Below, in pieces: positions 1 to 7,589 of a stretch of DNA of 16,338 nt. Positions within the stretch are counted from its first letter, which is position 1. Each line of letters starts with the position of its first letter. Source of the DNA: Podila epigama (Eukaryota; Mortierellomycota; Mortierellomycetes; Mortierellales; Mortierellaceae); contig JAAAVE010000438.1 in assembly GCA_015679605.1 (NCBI GenBank), positions 1 to 16,338 of the forward strand, in the 5' to 3' direction. Position numbers and translations under genes: made by a program. The notes beneath the pieces were generated by a model that saw only the letters and a program-made list of their open reading frames with translations, was not told where the DNA came from and ran no database searches.

Positions 1-1
1 C

Positions 2-361
<360 letters not shown>

Positions 362-706
362 ATTGTGTGCCCTATCTCTCCTTTCCTCCCTACCTTTGTT
401 CTTTAGTCCAACACTTGTAACATTAATCCTCAGTGAATTCGTCAATAGACAGATGATTCTCATTGCAACTCTCCCATTCTGTACAGCGAACAAAAACCTT
501 TATTATTAAAAAAAAATACAAAAAAATACGAACTTGTCCTAAATGTGAAGGAGTAATGTTAGAAAGAGCGACATGAATGCTAGTGATCAAGTATGGAAAA
601 CACGGATGGGATGACGTGACAATTGTCACAAGACTCATGACCTTGAGCCTTCATCATCTTTCATTCATTCAACCATTCAAAATTCAATTCATTCATTAAT
701 CCTACT
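362..706. other. H3 to GMF intergenic region
   Basis: No gene is supported here. It holds the H3 3' flank, an A-rich stretch near 508-527, and the GMF upstream region. The last 55 bases before the GMF start are made of imperfect CATT/TTCA repeats (about 650-697). No clear TATA box was seen. A 71-codon open frame on the minus strand (423-638) lacks any family resemblance and is not called. Confidence 0.6.
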
Positions 707-1318
707 ATGGCCACCACCTGCGACATTGACCCCTCTCTTCTTGAAAAGATTGAAGCCTTTCGCTTTTCTAAGCGGTCGCAAGGAAGCTCTGCCATCGTTT
801 GTAAATATGCGGTCATTACAAGTCAGGCACTAGCATTCATTCAACCTATGCATCCCACTTGACTCATAATGAATGCCTCTCTTGTGGACCTCATAGGCAA
901 GATCAACAAGGACAAGCTTCTAATTGAAATCGACTCGGAAGAAGACTCGGTCTCGTTAGAAGATTTGAGTGAGGAACTGCCTGAAAACATCCCTCGCTTC
1001 ATCATCTTAAGCTACGAACTCAAGCACGACGACGGACGCGTGTCGTTTCCTCTTGTCTTTTTGTTCTATTGCCCCACTGGAGCCAACACAACGTTGCGCA
1101 TGTAAGCCACCCTACTTGACTATGAGTGTACATCTTTTTTTTTTTGCTCTCATATGTTGGTTTTGTCAATCATGATCGACTGACTTTTTTCCTTGTACAG
1201 GTTGTATGCAAGTGCCAAGACATTCTTCCAGAACAAGACAAAGATCGGCAAGGATCTCGAGATCCAGGATGCTGAAGCATTGACCGAGAACTGGCTCCGA
1301 CCCAAACTGTTGAAATAG
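707..1318 (+). CDS. Glia maturation factor / AIM7-type ADF-homology protein (3 exons)
   Basis: GMF proteins bind the Arp2/3 complex, remove branches from actin networks and inhibit new branch nucleation; they act at actin patches in the cytoplasm. Exons are 707-800, 897-1101 and 1201-1318, giving 138 residues, the usual GMF length. Introns are 801-896 (GTAAAT...TAG) and 1102-1200 (GTAAGC...CAG). The N-terminus carries CDIDPSLLEKIEAFRF (residues 5-20), the GMF hallmark, followed by AIVCKINKDK, then ELPENIPRFIILSYELKHDD and GRVSFPL (about 55-85), the conserved core of the ADF-H fold. The end LTENWLRPKL matches the family's C-terminal helix. Splice phases (1 and 2) keep the frame. It is convergent with ERV14, 146 bases away. 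GMF is favoured over cofilin because of the short length and the CDIDP start. Confidence 0.93.
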
Positions 1319-1464
1319 TTCATGCGATCCATAGTACATGTTTTTATCTTTTTTCTCTCTCCCATGGAGTGTTTATTTAAGACTAAAGAGACGACATCAT
1401 GAAATATCCATGTATTGGTTGATGGTGGAGCATTATGATAAATGTGTGACTAGAGCAGAATCCT

Positions 1465-2550
1465 TTACGAATCGTTGACCAAAGCCAAGATCATGCTATC
1501 AGTTGAAAAAAGATGACAATGAAAGAGACATGATGTATGATATGTGAGCTGGGATGTCATCGGAAAAAGCATCCGAGGAACAGTAGATCATTTGGTTTCG
1601 AGCACTTACCGGTACAGATAGTAGAAAAAGCTGAGAAGGTAAAAGCCAAGCTTGATGAAGCACTCCTTCTTGTGTTGTCCAAGAGTGCGGAAGATCTCTG
1701 TGGCGTCAAACATATGCTTTCCGTTCATGATCCTGTTCGAGCCAAAGGCAAAAAAAAAAAAAAAATTGAAAAGTCAGTACAAGTGGCCACGTTTTCGTCT
1801 GAAAAATTCAAGGGTTGTGAATTGATCGTACTTGTTGGCGTTGTATGCCACCAATGGCAGATTCCATGCAGTGGCGATGAATTGACCACAGATCAAGAAC
1901 ATGAAAGTCAAGAAAGCCTGGACAGCCATCTCTGGCAAGACAAACTATGAACAGACATAGAGGTATGAAGACGAAAAAAGATGTTAGAGACGATCTCGTA
2001 TATTTGTCCATCAAGTACAGATTAACACATGCCAACCATGAATTCCGTACCTGGTTCAATTTATTGCAGAGCTCGATAGGGTTGATGTAATCGACCTGAA
2101 TAGACACGATAGCAACAAAGTCAGTACAAATCATAGACATCCTTTTTCATCCACTCGATCGTCAGCGCAATGGGACAACCAGGGTTCCTGATAAAGGCAT
2201 GCCGAGTGGATCATTTTCATGACCTGCACTTGGATCTGCCCAAGTTTGATAGAAGTAACGCGTCCGAAACACAACTTGCTCAAAAATAGCATTGTTACCT
2301 CAAGATCACTGATCAAGATGACCTGTTCAAGTAGAAAGGATGAAGAGAAAACAAATGTCCGGGTCAGCCAAAAACTTGTTGCCGAGAAGCATGTGGTTTG
2401 TCAAGGCACAGACTCCATGCTTGCGAGATGCTTGATGGCACATGAAAGACGGTGAAAAACACAAGTATGACGTACAAAGAAAACTTTGACAAACAAGAGA
2501 CCGGCGCCAATGATGACGCCGAACAAAAAGACCATTGCTTCAGCAGACAT
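1465..2550 (-). CDS. ERV14: Cornichon / ERV14 family ER cargo receptor (6 exons)
   Basis: Cornichon proteins are ER-to-Golgi cargo receptors that load membrane proteins into COPII vesicles. Exons on the minus strand, in order: 2550-2476, 2322-2299, 2095-2051, 1944-1832, 1732-1610 and 1495-1465, giving 136 residues. All five introns are GT-AG (99-203 nt). The start [20 protein letters not shown] forms the first membrane helix. Residues 31-48 carry [18 protein letters not shown], the cornichon signature. Two more hydrophobic helices lie at about 53-80 and 113-132. IFRTL (99-103), followed by GQHKKE, is the conserved COPII-binding loop known from yeast Erv14. The second exon is only 24 nt (VILISDLE). 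The start was chosen because it gives the family's usual length and precedes the first helix. It shares a promoter of about 290 bp with uL15. Confidence 0.94.
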
Positions 2551-2843
2551 GATGAATATGTGAGATTATATGAGGAGGCGGGGCGCAAGAATGAGAGGAT
2601 GGGAGCAAGATGGAAAGTCGAGATGAGGTGAGGGCGATGATGAAAAGTTTACGAACACAAGGTCGCGAGTGGTCTGAAAGCTTCTTTCGTTATCCTTCAA
2701 GTTACAGAGATGATTCACATGATAATAGTCATGTGATAAATTTTCTTGGTCCAGTGGGTGGTGCTGTAAAGAAGGCTGGCGCTCTTGCGGACTTGTTTGA
2801 TCCCTCTCTCATTTTTTCACTATGGTACCCAAAATGCCCATCC
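2551..2843. promoter_or_regulatory. Shared divergent promoter of ERV14 and uL15
   Basis: This stretch separates the ERV14 start (minus) from the preferred uL15 start (plus). Its most striking element is a perfect 8-bp inverted repeat listed separately at 2715-2736. No clear TATA box was seen. An 85-codon open frame (2610-2867) covers the region but has no family resemblance and overlaps the uL15 start, so I treat it as chance. Confidence 0.55.
2715..2736. promoter_or_regulatory. Inverted repeat of two E-boxes (TCACATGA / TCATGTGA)
   Basis: TCACATGA at 2715-2722 and its exact reverse complement TCATGTGA at 2729-2736 are separated by 6 bases. Each arm is itself a CANNTG E-box with T and A flanks, the type bound by bHLH-leucine-zipper factors. 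The site lies in the ERV14/uL15 divergent promoter, 165 bases upstream of the ERV14 start and about 110 upstream of the uL15 start. Function is inferred from motif and position only. Confidence 0.5.
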
Positions 2844-4018
2844 ATGGTCGTGAGAGGCATCCGTTAACCATCCATCAATGTATCTCTTTACTAACTGTTT
2901 GTGATACACTCATCCTTCGACCTTTGTCAACTCTGTAGCCAACCCGTCTGCACCACAACAGAAAGAAGCGCGGCCACGTCAGTGCCGGTCACGGTCGTGT
3001 TGGTGAGTCTTGATCTGGAATCTGCCTCAAGTCATGCAAAGTTCATTCAGGAGCAGGAAACGACCTTGTCAACATTATAGCAGGATGGCATTGGTCAGGA
3101 TCAAAGAAGAGCGGGACAGGACAGGACGCAAAATCATTTCGTCCTTTGGATGATTCTTGTCATCTGTATGATCCATCCATCAATATCTACCTTGATTTTC
3201 AAATCGTAGAGTGATTGCATGATATGGCAAATAATCGGCTTCGACAACCTCTTGCTACAACCTGGATTCGAATTTGACATGCCACTCTTCCGCTCTTAGT
3301 GTCACAGAGGTCATTTTGCAGAGATTAGGGCGGCTCAATTCTTTTCTCAATTCTTTTTGCCGACATTTGATCTGGACCGACCGCATTTAGCACCTCACAT
3401 GGATCCTTCACTAGCCAACTCGCCTCTTTCTTTCTATGGGCATACCAGCAACCCGGCGTTCAACATGGTGATGCTTTCCAATATAGAGTGAGTCAAAAGA
3501 CACACTTCTGGAGCCTCGTGCTATTTCAACGGACAGCAGCACAACTTTTTTGAACTGGACTATTTTGACCATCAATTTGTACAGTGTTTTTGCGACAAAA
3601 TGTTGACCAACGACGTATCTGAATTTACTGCAACTTTTTAGGCAAGCACCGCAAGCATCCCGGTGGTCGTGGTCTTGCTGGTGGTCAGCACCATCACCGT
3701 ATCAACATGGACAAGTACCATCCTGGATACTTCGGTAAGGTTGGTATGCGTCGCTTCCACTTGACCCGCAACGGCCAGCACTGCCCCATTGTCAACTTGG
3801 ACACCCTCTGGACCCTTGTCTCTGAGCAGACCCGCAAGAACGCTGCCAAGAAGACCGAGGTCGTCCCCGTCATTGACACTCTCCGTGCCGGTTACGGCAA
3901 GGTCCTCGCCAAGGGCCGTCTCCCTGCCCAGCCCGTTATCGTCAAGGCCCGTTATGTCTCCCGCGCTGCCGAGCAGAAGATCAAGGCTGTTGGTGGTGCT
4001 GTCCAGTTGGTCGCTTAA
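2844..4018 (+). CDS. 60S ribosomal protein uL15 (L27a; yeast Rpl28)
   Basis: Structural protein of the large cytosolic ribosomal subunit. The secure exons are 2939-3002 and 3642-4018 (TAA at 4016-4018). Together they encode [20 protein letters not shown], then [31 protein letters not shown], and the end [12 protein letters not shown], all typical of eukaryotic L27a. The total of about 147-148 residues equals the human length. The first exon is tiny and uncertain: the best reading is ATG GTC at 2844-2849 followed by a GTGAGA donor, giving Met-Val then Pro-Thr-Arg-Leu. A donor directly after ATG at 2844 (GTCGTG) or at 2822 (GTACCC) would give the canonical Met-Pro start but with weaker splice sites. 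A TACTAAC branch site at 2889-2895 precedes the TAG acceptor at 2936-2938. Codons are strongly biased. The second intron is unusually long (639 nt). Confidence 0.92.
3003..3641 (+). other. 639-nt intron 2 of the uL15 gene
   Basis: It begins GTGAGT after base 3002 and ends TTTTTAG before 3642, and is more than three times the next longest intron in the window. It contains a stop-free stretch of about 60 codons from about 3300 to TGA just after 3487, with an internal ATG at 3400 opening a 30-codon frame that begins [12 protein letters not shown]. No family was recognised. Ribosomal protein introns often host snoRNAs, but I found no convincing paired C and D boxes at normal spacing. Confidence 0.75.
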
Positions 4019-4057
4019 ATTCAATCATTTCTTTTTTGACTTCGCTTCCTGGGTTGT

Positions 4058-4063
4058 AATAAA
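4058..4063 (+). terminator. AATAAA polyadenylation signal of uL15
   Basis: A canonical AATAAA hexamer 40 bases after the uL15 stop codon, followed by a T-rich stretch (4083-4112). It is the likely 3'-end processing signal. Confidence 0.6.
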
Positions 4064-4187
4064 ATGACTTTAAAAATATATATTGTCTTTGCTTCTTTCA
4101 TTGTTTTTTTTCAGTTATTTGTCCTTCATCGCAGGTCATGTTGGTCGTACTAAAGACTTGTGTACATTACACTAAGACCACGTTTTT

Positions 4188-4330
4188 GACTTTGTACGAG
4201 CATCTTGTCGTCTACCCATGTTCCAACTTTGGATGTGCATCTTGTCGTTCACCCTTATTTGACTTTTGCATGTGCATATTGTCGTTCACCACCCTAGTAT
4301 GACTTTGTATTACGCATCTTGTCGTTCACC
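4188..4330 (+). repeat. Imperfect tandem minisatellite, 4 units of about 37-40 bp
   Basis: Units start near 4188, 4225, 4261 and 4301. Each opens with (g/a)acttt and carries the core gcatcttgtcgttcacc, with small changes (tctacc in unit 1, gcatattg in unit 3). Unit lengths are about 37, 36, 40 and 30 (the last truncated). The array lies 125 bases beyond the uL15 polyadenylation signal. Divergence between units suggests it is not recent. Confidence 0.8.
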
Positions 4331-4788
4331 GACTCATTTTATTCATTTCAACCAAGGATCCGCACAGGCCTATTTTTTTCCACGTTTACCATCACGAAGC
4401 CAAACATTCATTGAACCCTGAAGACTTAAAACACCCCTTGACAAAAGCCAAGTTGGATCTTATCATTTGAAAATGATCATTGTAACTGATTTTTTTGATA
4501 AACTTTTATATTGATTTTCTACAGCAAGAAAACGAGAGCTATGTGTACAGAGGGATTTGAGGGTTTTTAATCGAGAAAGAAAAAACAAGTAATACCTTGA
4601 AGAACAAGGAATGTCAACGGAGATAGAATTGAAACCACAGAAGCTTATTAAAAGGATTTGAGAGGGAGGATGGGAAATATAAAACAAAAGCATTCTTTTG
4701 CTGTGGAAACAAGACGAATCCCGCTTTTTTTTTGGGTTGTTGACATCACTTGAACGAAAAGATACCACGGAATCCAAGTCGGATGCAT

Positions 4789-5199
4789 TTACTTGGAGGA
4801 GGTGTACTTGGTGACGGCCTTGGTGCCCTCAGAGACGGCGTGCTTGGCCAACTCACCGGGGAGGATGAGGCGGACAGCGGTCTGGATCTCACGGGAGGAG
4901 ATGGTGGAGCGCTTGTTGTAGGCAGCGAGCTTGGAAGCCTCACCGGCGATACGCTCAAAGATATCGTTGACGAAGGAGTTCAAGATGGACATGGCCTTGT
5001 TGGAGATACCAGTGTCGGGGTGGACCTGCTTAAGGACCTTGTAGATGTAGGAAGAGTAGGTCTCAGAGCGGGTCTTTCTGCGTCCCTTGCCACCCTCGCT
5101 CTTGGACTTGCGCTCCTTCTTCTCGGTGGAGGTAGAGGTCTTGGCGGGGGCCTTGCCTCCAGTGGAAGGCTTCTTCTCGGCAACGGCTTTTGGTGGCAT
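4789..5199 (-). CDS. Histone H2B
   Basis: Core histone H2B, pairing with H2A in the nucleosome. It is a single exon of 136 residues on the minus strand, ATG at 5199 and TAA at 4789-4791. The tail [20 protein letters not shown] is lysine-rich; the histone fold runs from about residue 45 ([20 protein letters not shown]) through [20 protein letters not shown]. The C-terminal AVTKYTSSK holds the lysine (residue 131) equivalent to the conserved monoubiquitination site. Lack of introns and C-ending codons match H2A. It is transcribed divergently from H2A across 787 bp, the usual fungal arrangement, with its own TATA element about 100 bases upstream of the start. Confidence 0.98.
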   Translation of the reverse strand: MPPKAVAEKKPSTGGKAPAKTSTSTEKKERKSKSEGGKGRRKTRSETYSSYIYKVLKQVHPDTGISNKAMSILNSFVNDIFERIAGEASKLAAYNKRSTISSREIQTAVRLILPGELAKHAVSEGTKAVTKYTSSK

Positions 5200-5300
5200 A
5201 TTTGGTTATATAGAGTGTGATGTGGGGTGAAAGGTGAATGTGAATCGAATTGAGATGGAAAAAAGGGAAAAATGGATGAGGTGTGAAAATGGTGGACACC

Positions 5301-5310
5301 TTTTATATAA
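5301..5310 (-). promoter_or_regulatory. TATA box of H2B
   Basis: Minus strand reads TTATATAAAA, about 102 bases upstream of the H2B start, a typical distance for a TATA element in a histone gene with a short leader. Confidence 0.65.
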
Positions 5311-5331
5311 TTAGGACTTGTGAATTGTGAT

Positions 5332-5339
5332 GGCGCGAA
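5332..5339 (-). promoter_or_regulatory. E2F-type box TTCGCGCC near H2B
   Basis: Minus strand TTCGCGCC is close to the E2F consensus TTTSSCGC. It lies about 22 bases upstream of the H2B TATA box. Assignment rests on motif and position only. Confidence 0.45.
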
Positions 5340-5495
5340 GACCTTTTGGGAGGAGGGGTGAATCTGAGTGAGGGACAGGGAAAACAAAAACAATTCAGTG
5401 TAAAAAGTCAGATGGTTCAGTTATAAAAGTCAAAAACGAACAAAAAAAATGTATGGCCAGCGAGTGGTTGCGGGCAAAAAATAAAAAAAAATAAG

Positions 5496-5501
5496 ACGCG
5501 T
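5496..5501. promoter_or_regulatory. MCB box ACGCGT in the histone promoter
   Basis: ACGCGT is the perfect palindromic core recognised by Mbp1/Swi6-type (APSES) G1/S factors in yeasts. It lies in the middle of the H2B-H2A promoter, 8 bases from an E2F-type TTTGGCGC. Binding is inferred. Confidence 0.5.
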
Positions 5502-5509
5502 CATTTGAT

Positions 5510-5517
5510 TTTGGCGC
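5510..5517 (+). promoter_or_regulatory. E2F-type box TTTGGCGC
   Basis: Exact match to the E2F/DP consensus TTTSSCGC, next to the MCB box and followed by a pyrimidine run (CCTCCCTCCC). It is central in the divergent histone promoter and could serve either gene. Confidence 0.5.
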
Positions 5518-5642
5518 CTCCCTCCCTCTAAAAATTTGGATTGGCAGTTATAAATTTCGCTTATGAATCTCCGTTACATTTTTCACTGAATTAAAAAAAA
5601 TGATATAAGCAATTTACTTTAGTTATTTTAGATTTTAGCCCT

Positions 5643-5687
5643 TGAAATACGTGAAATACGTGAAATAAGTGAAATATGTTGAATGCG
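5643..5687 (+). repeat. 9-bp tandem array, five units (TGAAATACG type)
   Basis: Two exact copies of tgaaatacg (5643-5651, 5652-5660) are followed by tgaaataag, tgaaatatg and ttgaatgcg. The array is about 175 bases upstream of the H2A TATA box. It may be an upstream activating array or slippage DNA. Confidence 0.75.
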
Positions 5688-5861
5688 TGTTTTGCGAAAA
5701 TATTTTGGAGATCTTTTTAGTCAAACTTTATTTTCTTTATTTCACCAATTTTTATCATTTGGCCATTTGGGCCCATTTGGCAAAGGGAGAGTTTCTTTTT
5801 TGGGTGCTTTTATTTTTTCACCTTTTAATTTTTCCACTCCCCCAGTACAATTTGCACTTGG

Positions 5862-5869
5862 TATAAATA
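5862..5869 (+). promoter_or_regulatory. TATA box of H2A
   Basis: TATAAATA, 118 bases upstream of the H2A start, followed by a pyrimidine-rich leader and an ACAAAAACATCTCATAAAC context before ATG. Confidence 0.75.
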
Positions 5870-5888
5870 CAGACCTTGGTGCCCCTCA

Positions 5889-5896
5889 TTCGCGCC
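5889..5896 (+). promoter_or_regulatory. E2F-type box TTCGCGCC near H2A
   Basis: TTCGCGCC is the same 8-mer, on the opposite strand, as the element near the H2B TATA box (5332-5339). Here it lies just downstream of the H2A TATA box. Occurrence beside both TATA boxes suggests a shared histone control element. Confidence 0.45.
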
Positions 5897-5986
5897 CTTT
5901 TCTCATTTCATCTCTACACTCGAATTCATCTCGAATCTACATTCTCCCTTCCCCCCTCACTTCATTAACAAAAACATCTCATAAAC

Positions 5987-6382
5987 ATGTCTGGAAAAGG
6001 TGGCAAGACTGCTTCGGCTCCCAAGAACTCGACCTCGCGCTCCTCCAAGGCCGGTCTTCAGTTCCCCGTCGGCCGTATTCACCGTCACTTGCGCAAGGGC
6101 AACTACGCTCAGCGTGTCGGTGCCGGTGCCCCCGTCTACCTCGCTGCCGTCCTTGAGTACTTGGCCGCTGAAATTCTCGAGTTGGCCGGTAACGCCGCCC
6201 GTGACAACAAGAAGTCCCGTATCATTCCCCGCCACTTGCAGCTCGCCATCCGCAACGACGAGGAGTTGAACAAGTTGCTCGGACAGGTCACCATCGCCCA
6301 GGGTGGTGTCCTCCCCAACATCCACGACTCTCTCTTGCCCAAGAAGACCAAGAAGGGTGGTGCTGCCTCCCAGGAGATGTAA
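5987..6382 (+). CDS. Histone H2A with H2A.X-type SQEM tail
   Basis: Core histone H2A, 131 residues, single exon, TAA at 6380-6382. The tail [20 protein letters not shown] precedes [20 protein letters not shown], the H2A signature. The acidic patch region NDEELNKLL (about residues 90-98) is intact, and the docking domain ends in [15 protein letters not shown]. The C-terminus is SQEM: a Ser-Gln-Glu-hydrophobic motif as in H2A.X and yeast H2A (SQEL), whose serine (residue 128) is phosphorylated by ATM/ATR-type kinases at DNA breaks. The major H2A thus doubles as the damage-signalling form, as in other fungi. It is not H2A.Z, because the docking domain and acidic patch are canonical. Confidence 0.98.
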   Translation: MSGKGGKTASAPKNSTSRSSKAGLQFPVGRIHRHLRKGNYAQRVGAGAPVYLAAVLEYLAAEILELAGNAARDNKKSRIIPRHLQLAIRNDEELNKLLGQVTIAQGGVLPNIHDSLLPKKTKKGGAASQEM

Positions 6383-6693
6383 AAAAATTTCATCTCTCTG
6401 TTTCCCGTAGCAACAACAAATCGAACACCAGGACTCTGGTTTCTTTCTCACCACCATTTGTACTCATTAGCTCGCTCTTGTATCATCAAAAAAACAAAAT
6501 GTGGTTACCTTCTCCCCACCTTTGTACATATTAAAAATTTCTAATAGAAAAAAAAAGATTTGTGTCGCGTCCATACTATGGATTGAGTGTGGGGGGAAGT
6601 GTTATGGTTAGATGAACGTCTTTAGAATGGTTTTCTCAAGTTGATTTTCAAAGAATTTGATTGAATGTGTTTTTTTCGAAAAGATGCATTCTG

Positions 6694-6726
6694 ATCGTAC
6701 GTTCATCGTACGTTCATCGTACGTTC
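6694..6726 (+). repeat. Exact triple repeat of 11 bp (ATCGTACGTTC)
   Basis: Three perfect head-to-tail copies at 6694-6704, 6705-6715 and 6716-6726. Each contains the palindrome CGTACG. A degraded trace (cgctcatacgtc) follows. It lies 312 bases after the H2A stop in otherwise A/T-rich DNA. Confidence 0.9.
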
Positions 6727-7166
6727 GCTCATACGTCATAGAAATATATTTAAAAGCGTTTGCAACACACAAGGAATAAGGAGCTGATCTCTTTAACACT
6801 CGCATTCTCATTAATATAGTAATGGATGACATGCAAAGAGGGGATGGGTTCAGATCAAAGTTTCTTTTGGCTTCATTGTAATCCTTTTGCCTCCTCTCAT
6901 CTACAAATTGTTTGTTACACTCATTCACTCTGTCATTCATTTCATCATGTCAGTCCCATTTCATGCCTGGCACGACGAGTGTGGACTGAGACAAAAAGGC
7001 TCAAATTGCAGTCACAAAATTTCAAAGAAAAAAAAGGCGCTGAAATGATTCCCTTGAAAAATGACATTGTCCCTCATGTTTTATTTTTTTTTTCAATTTC
7101 ACCCCCCCTTCTTCAAGAACACATCTCACTGAACCACTCCTTGTTCACGTCATTTTAGGAGCACGC

Positions 7167-7184
7167 TTTTTTTTTTTTTTTTTT
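7167..7184 (+). repeat. Homopolymer T18
   Basis: Eighteen consecutive T about 405 bases before the Rxt3 gene start, inside a C/T-rich promoter region. Poly(dA:dT) tracts disfavour nucleosomes in fungi, so it may help keep the promoter open. Confidence 0.9.
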
Positions 7185-7589
7185 GTGTGTCTGGTCACCC
7201 CTCCAACTGTCTCGCTGTCTTTCATTCACCCACTCGCGCAACCCCGAGTCATTCTTGACTTCATTCCCCCTTTGTTCAAACTTTGACGTTACTACTTGCG
7301 AACAAGGACATCCCTCCTCCCTCTTCACATCACCGTGTTCATCACCGGCACATCAAGATATAGCCCAATTAAGAGATCCACCAAAAGCATAGGCAAAATT
7401 GGATCTCATCATCCTTCCAACCTTGTAAGACCCTAATTTCAAAGCTAGTCATTGTCGGATTGACTTCTTTGTCGCCTTTTTCTGGTCATTAGAACCATTG
7501 GTGCCCTTCGGCTAATTTAATGACATGTACCCTTTTACAATGTAGAGCAGAGTAGGTTTTCACACACTGGCTTGGGAACCGCCGTTACA

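Larger units (their letters stand above)
4019..4788. other. uL15 to H2B convergent intergenic region
   Basis: No gene is supported. It contains the uL15 3' flank with AATAAA, the four-unit minisatellite at 4188-4330 (listed separately), and the 3' flank of H2B (minus strand). A 104-codon minus-strand frame at 4463-4777 is A/T-rich and without family resemblance. Confidence 0.6.
5200..5986. promoter_or_regulatory. Divergent H2B-H2A promoter
   Basis: 787 bp between the two histone start codons. It contains one TATA element per gene (5301-5310 for H2B, 5862-5869 for H2A), an MCB box (5496-5501), three E2F-type boxes (5332-5339, 5510-5517, 5889-5896), a 9-bp tandem array (5643-5687) and three spaced CATTTGG elements (5756-5780). 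Further TATA-like strings at 5422-5428 and near 5548 have no obvious gene. The layout suggests coordinated S-phase transcription of both genes. Confidence 0.8.
6383..7589. other. H2A to Rxt3-gene intergenic region
   Basis: About 1.2 kb with no supported gene. It holds the H2A 3' flank, an exact 11-bp triple repeat (6694-6726), an 18-T run (7167-7184) and a C/T-rich stretch (7085-7340) typical of a promoter leading to the Rxt3 gene. Open frames here (6608-6940 minus, 6826-7158 plus) show no family resemblance and biased-composition translations. A long untranslated leader or a non-coding RNA could lie here but nothing in the sequence proves it. Confidence 0.6.

Noticed and set aside
1537-1950. 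137-codon plus-strand frame
   Set aside because: It lies antisense across ERV14 exons and introns, which explain the conserved sequence on the other strand.
2610-2867. 85-codon plus-strand frame in the ERV14/uL15 promoter
   Set aside because: No family resemblance and it runs across the uL15 first exon and intron.
3460-3625. Possible C/D snoRNA (GTGATGC and CTGA) in the uL15 intron
   Set aside because: C box is imperfect, the boxes are about 150 bases apart, and no terminal stem was seen.
3638-4024. 128-codon open frame antisense to uL15
   Set aside because: It mirrors the codon-biased uL15 exon; long antisense frames are expected opposite C-ending codons, and the translation (Asp/Gly/Leu/Val-rich) resembles nothing.
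4750-5220. 156-codon plus-strand frame over H2B
   Set aside because: Shadow of the H2B coding strand, Gly/Leu/Asp-rich product with no family resemblance.
6426-6440. Small hairpin (ACCAG-GACT-CTGGT) 45 bases after the H2A stop, like a histone 3' stem-loop
   Set aside because: Only a 5-bp stem, sequence unlike the metazoan histone stem-loop, and fungal histone mRNAs are polyadenylated.
5957-6457. 166-codon minus-strand frame over H2A
   Set aside because: Shadow of the H2A coding sequence created by its codon bias.
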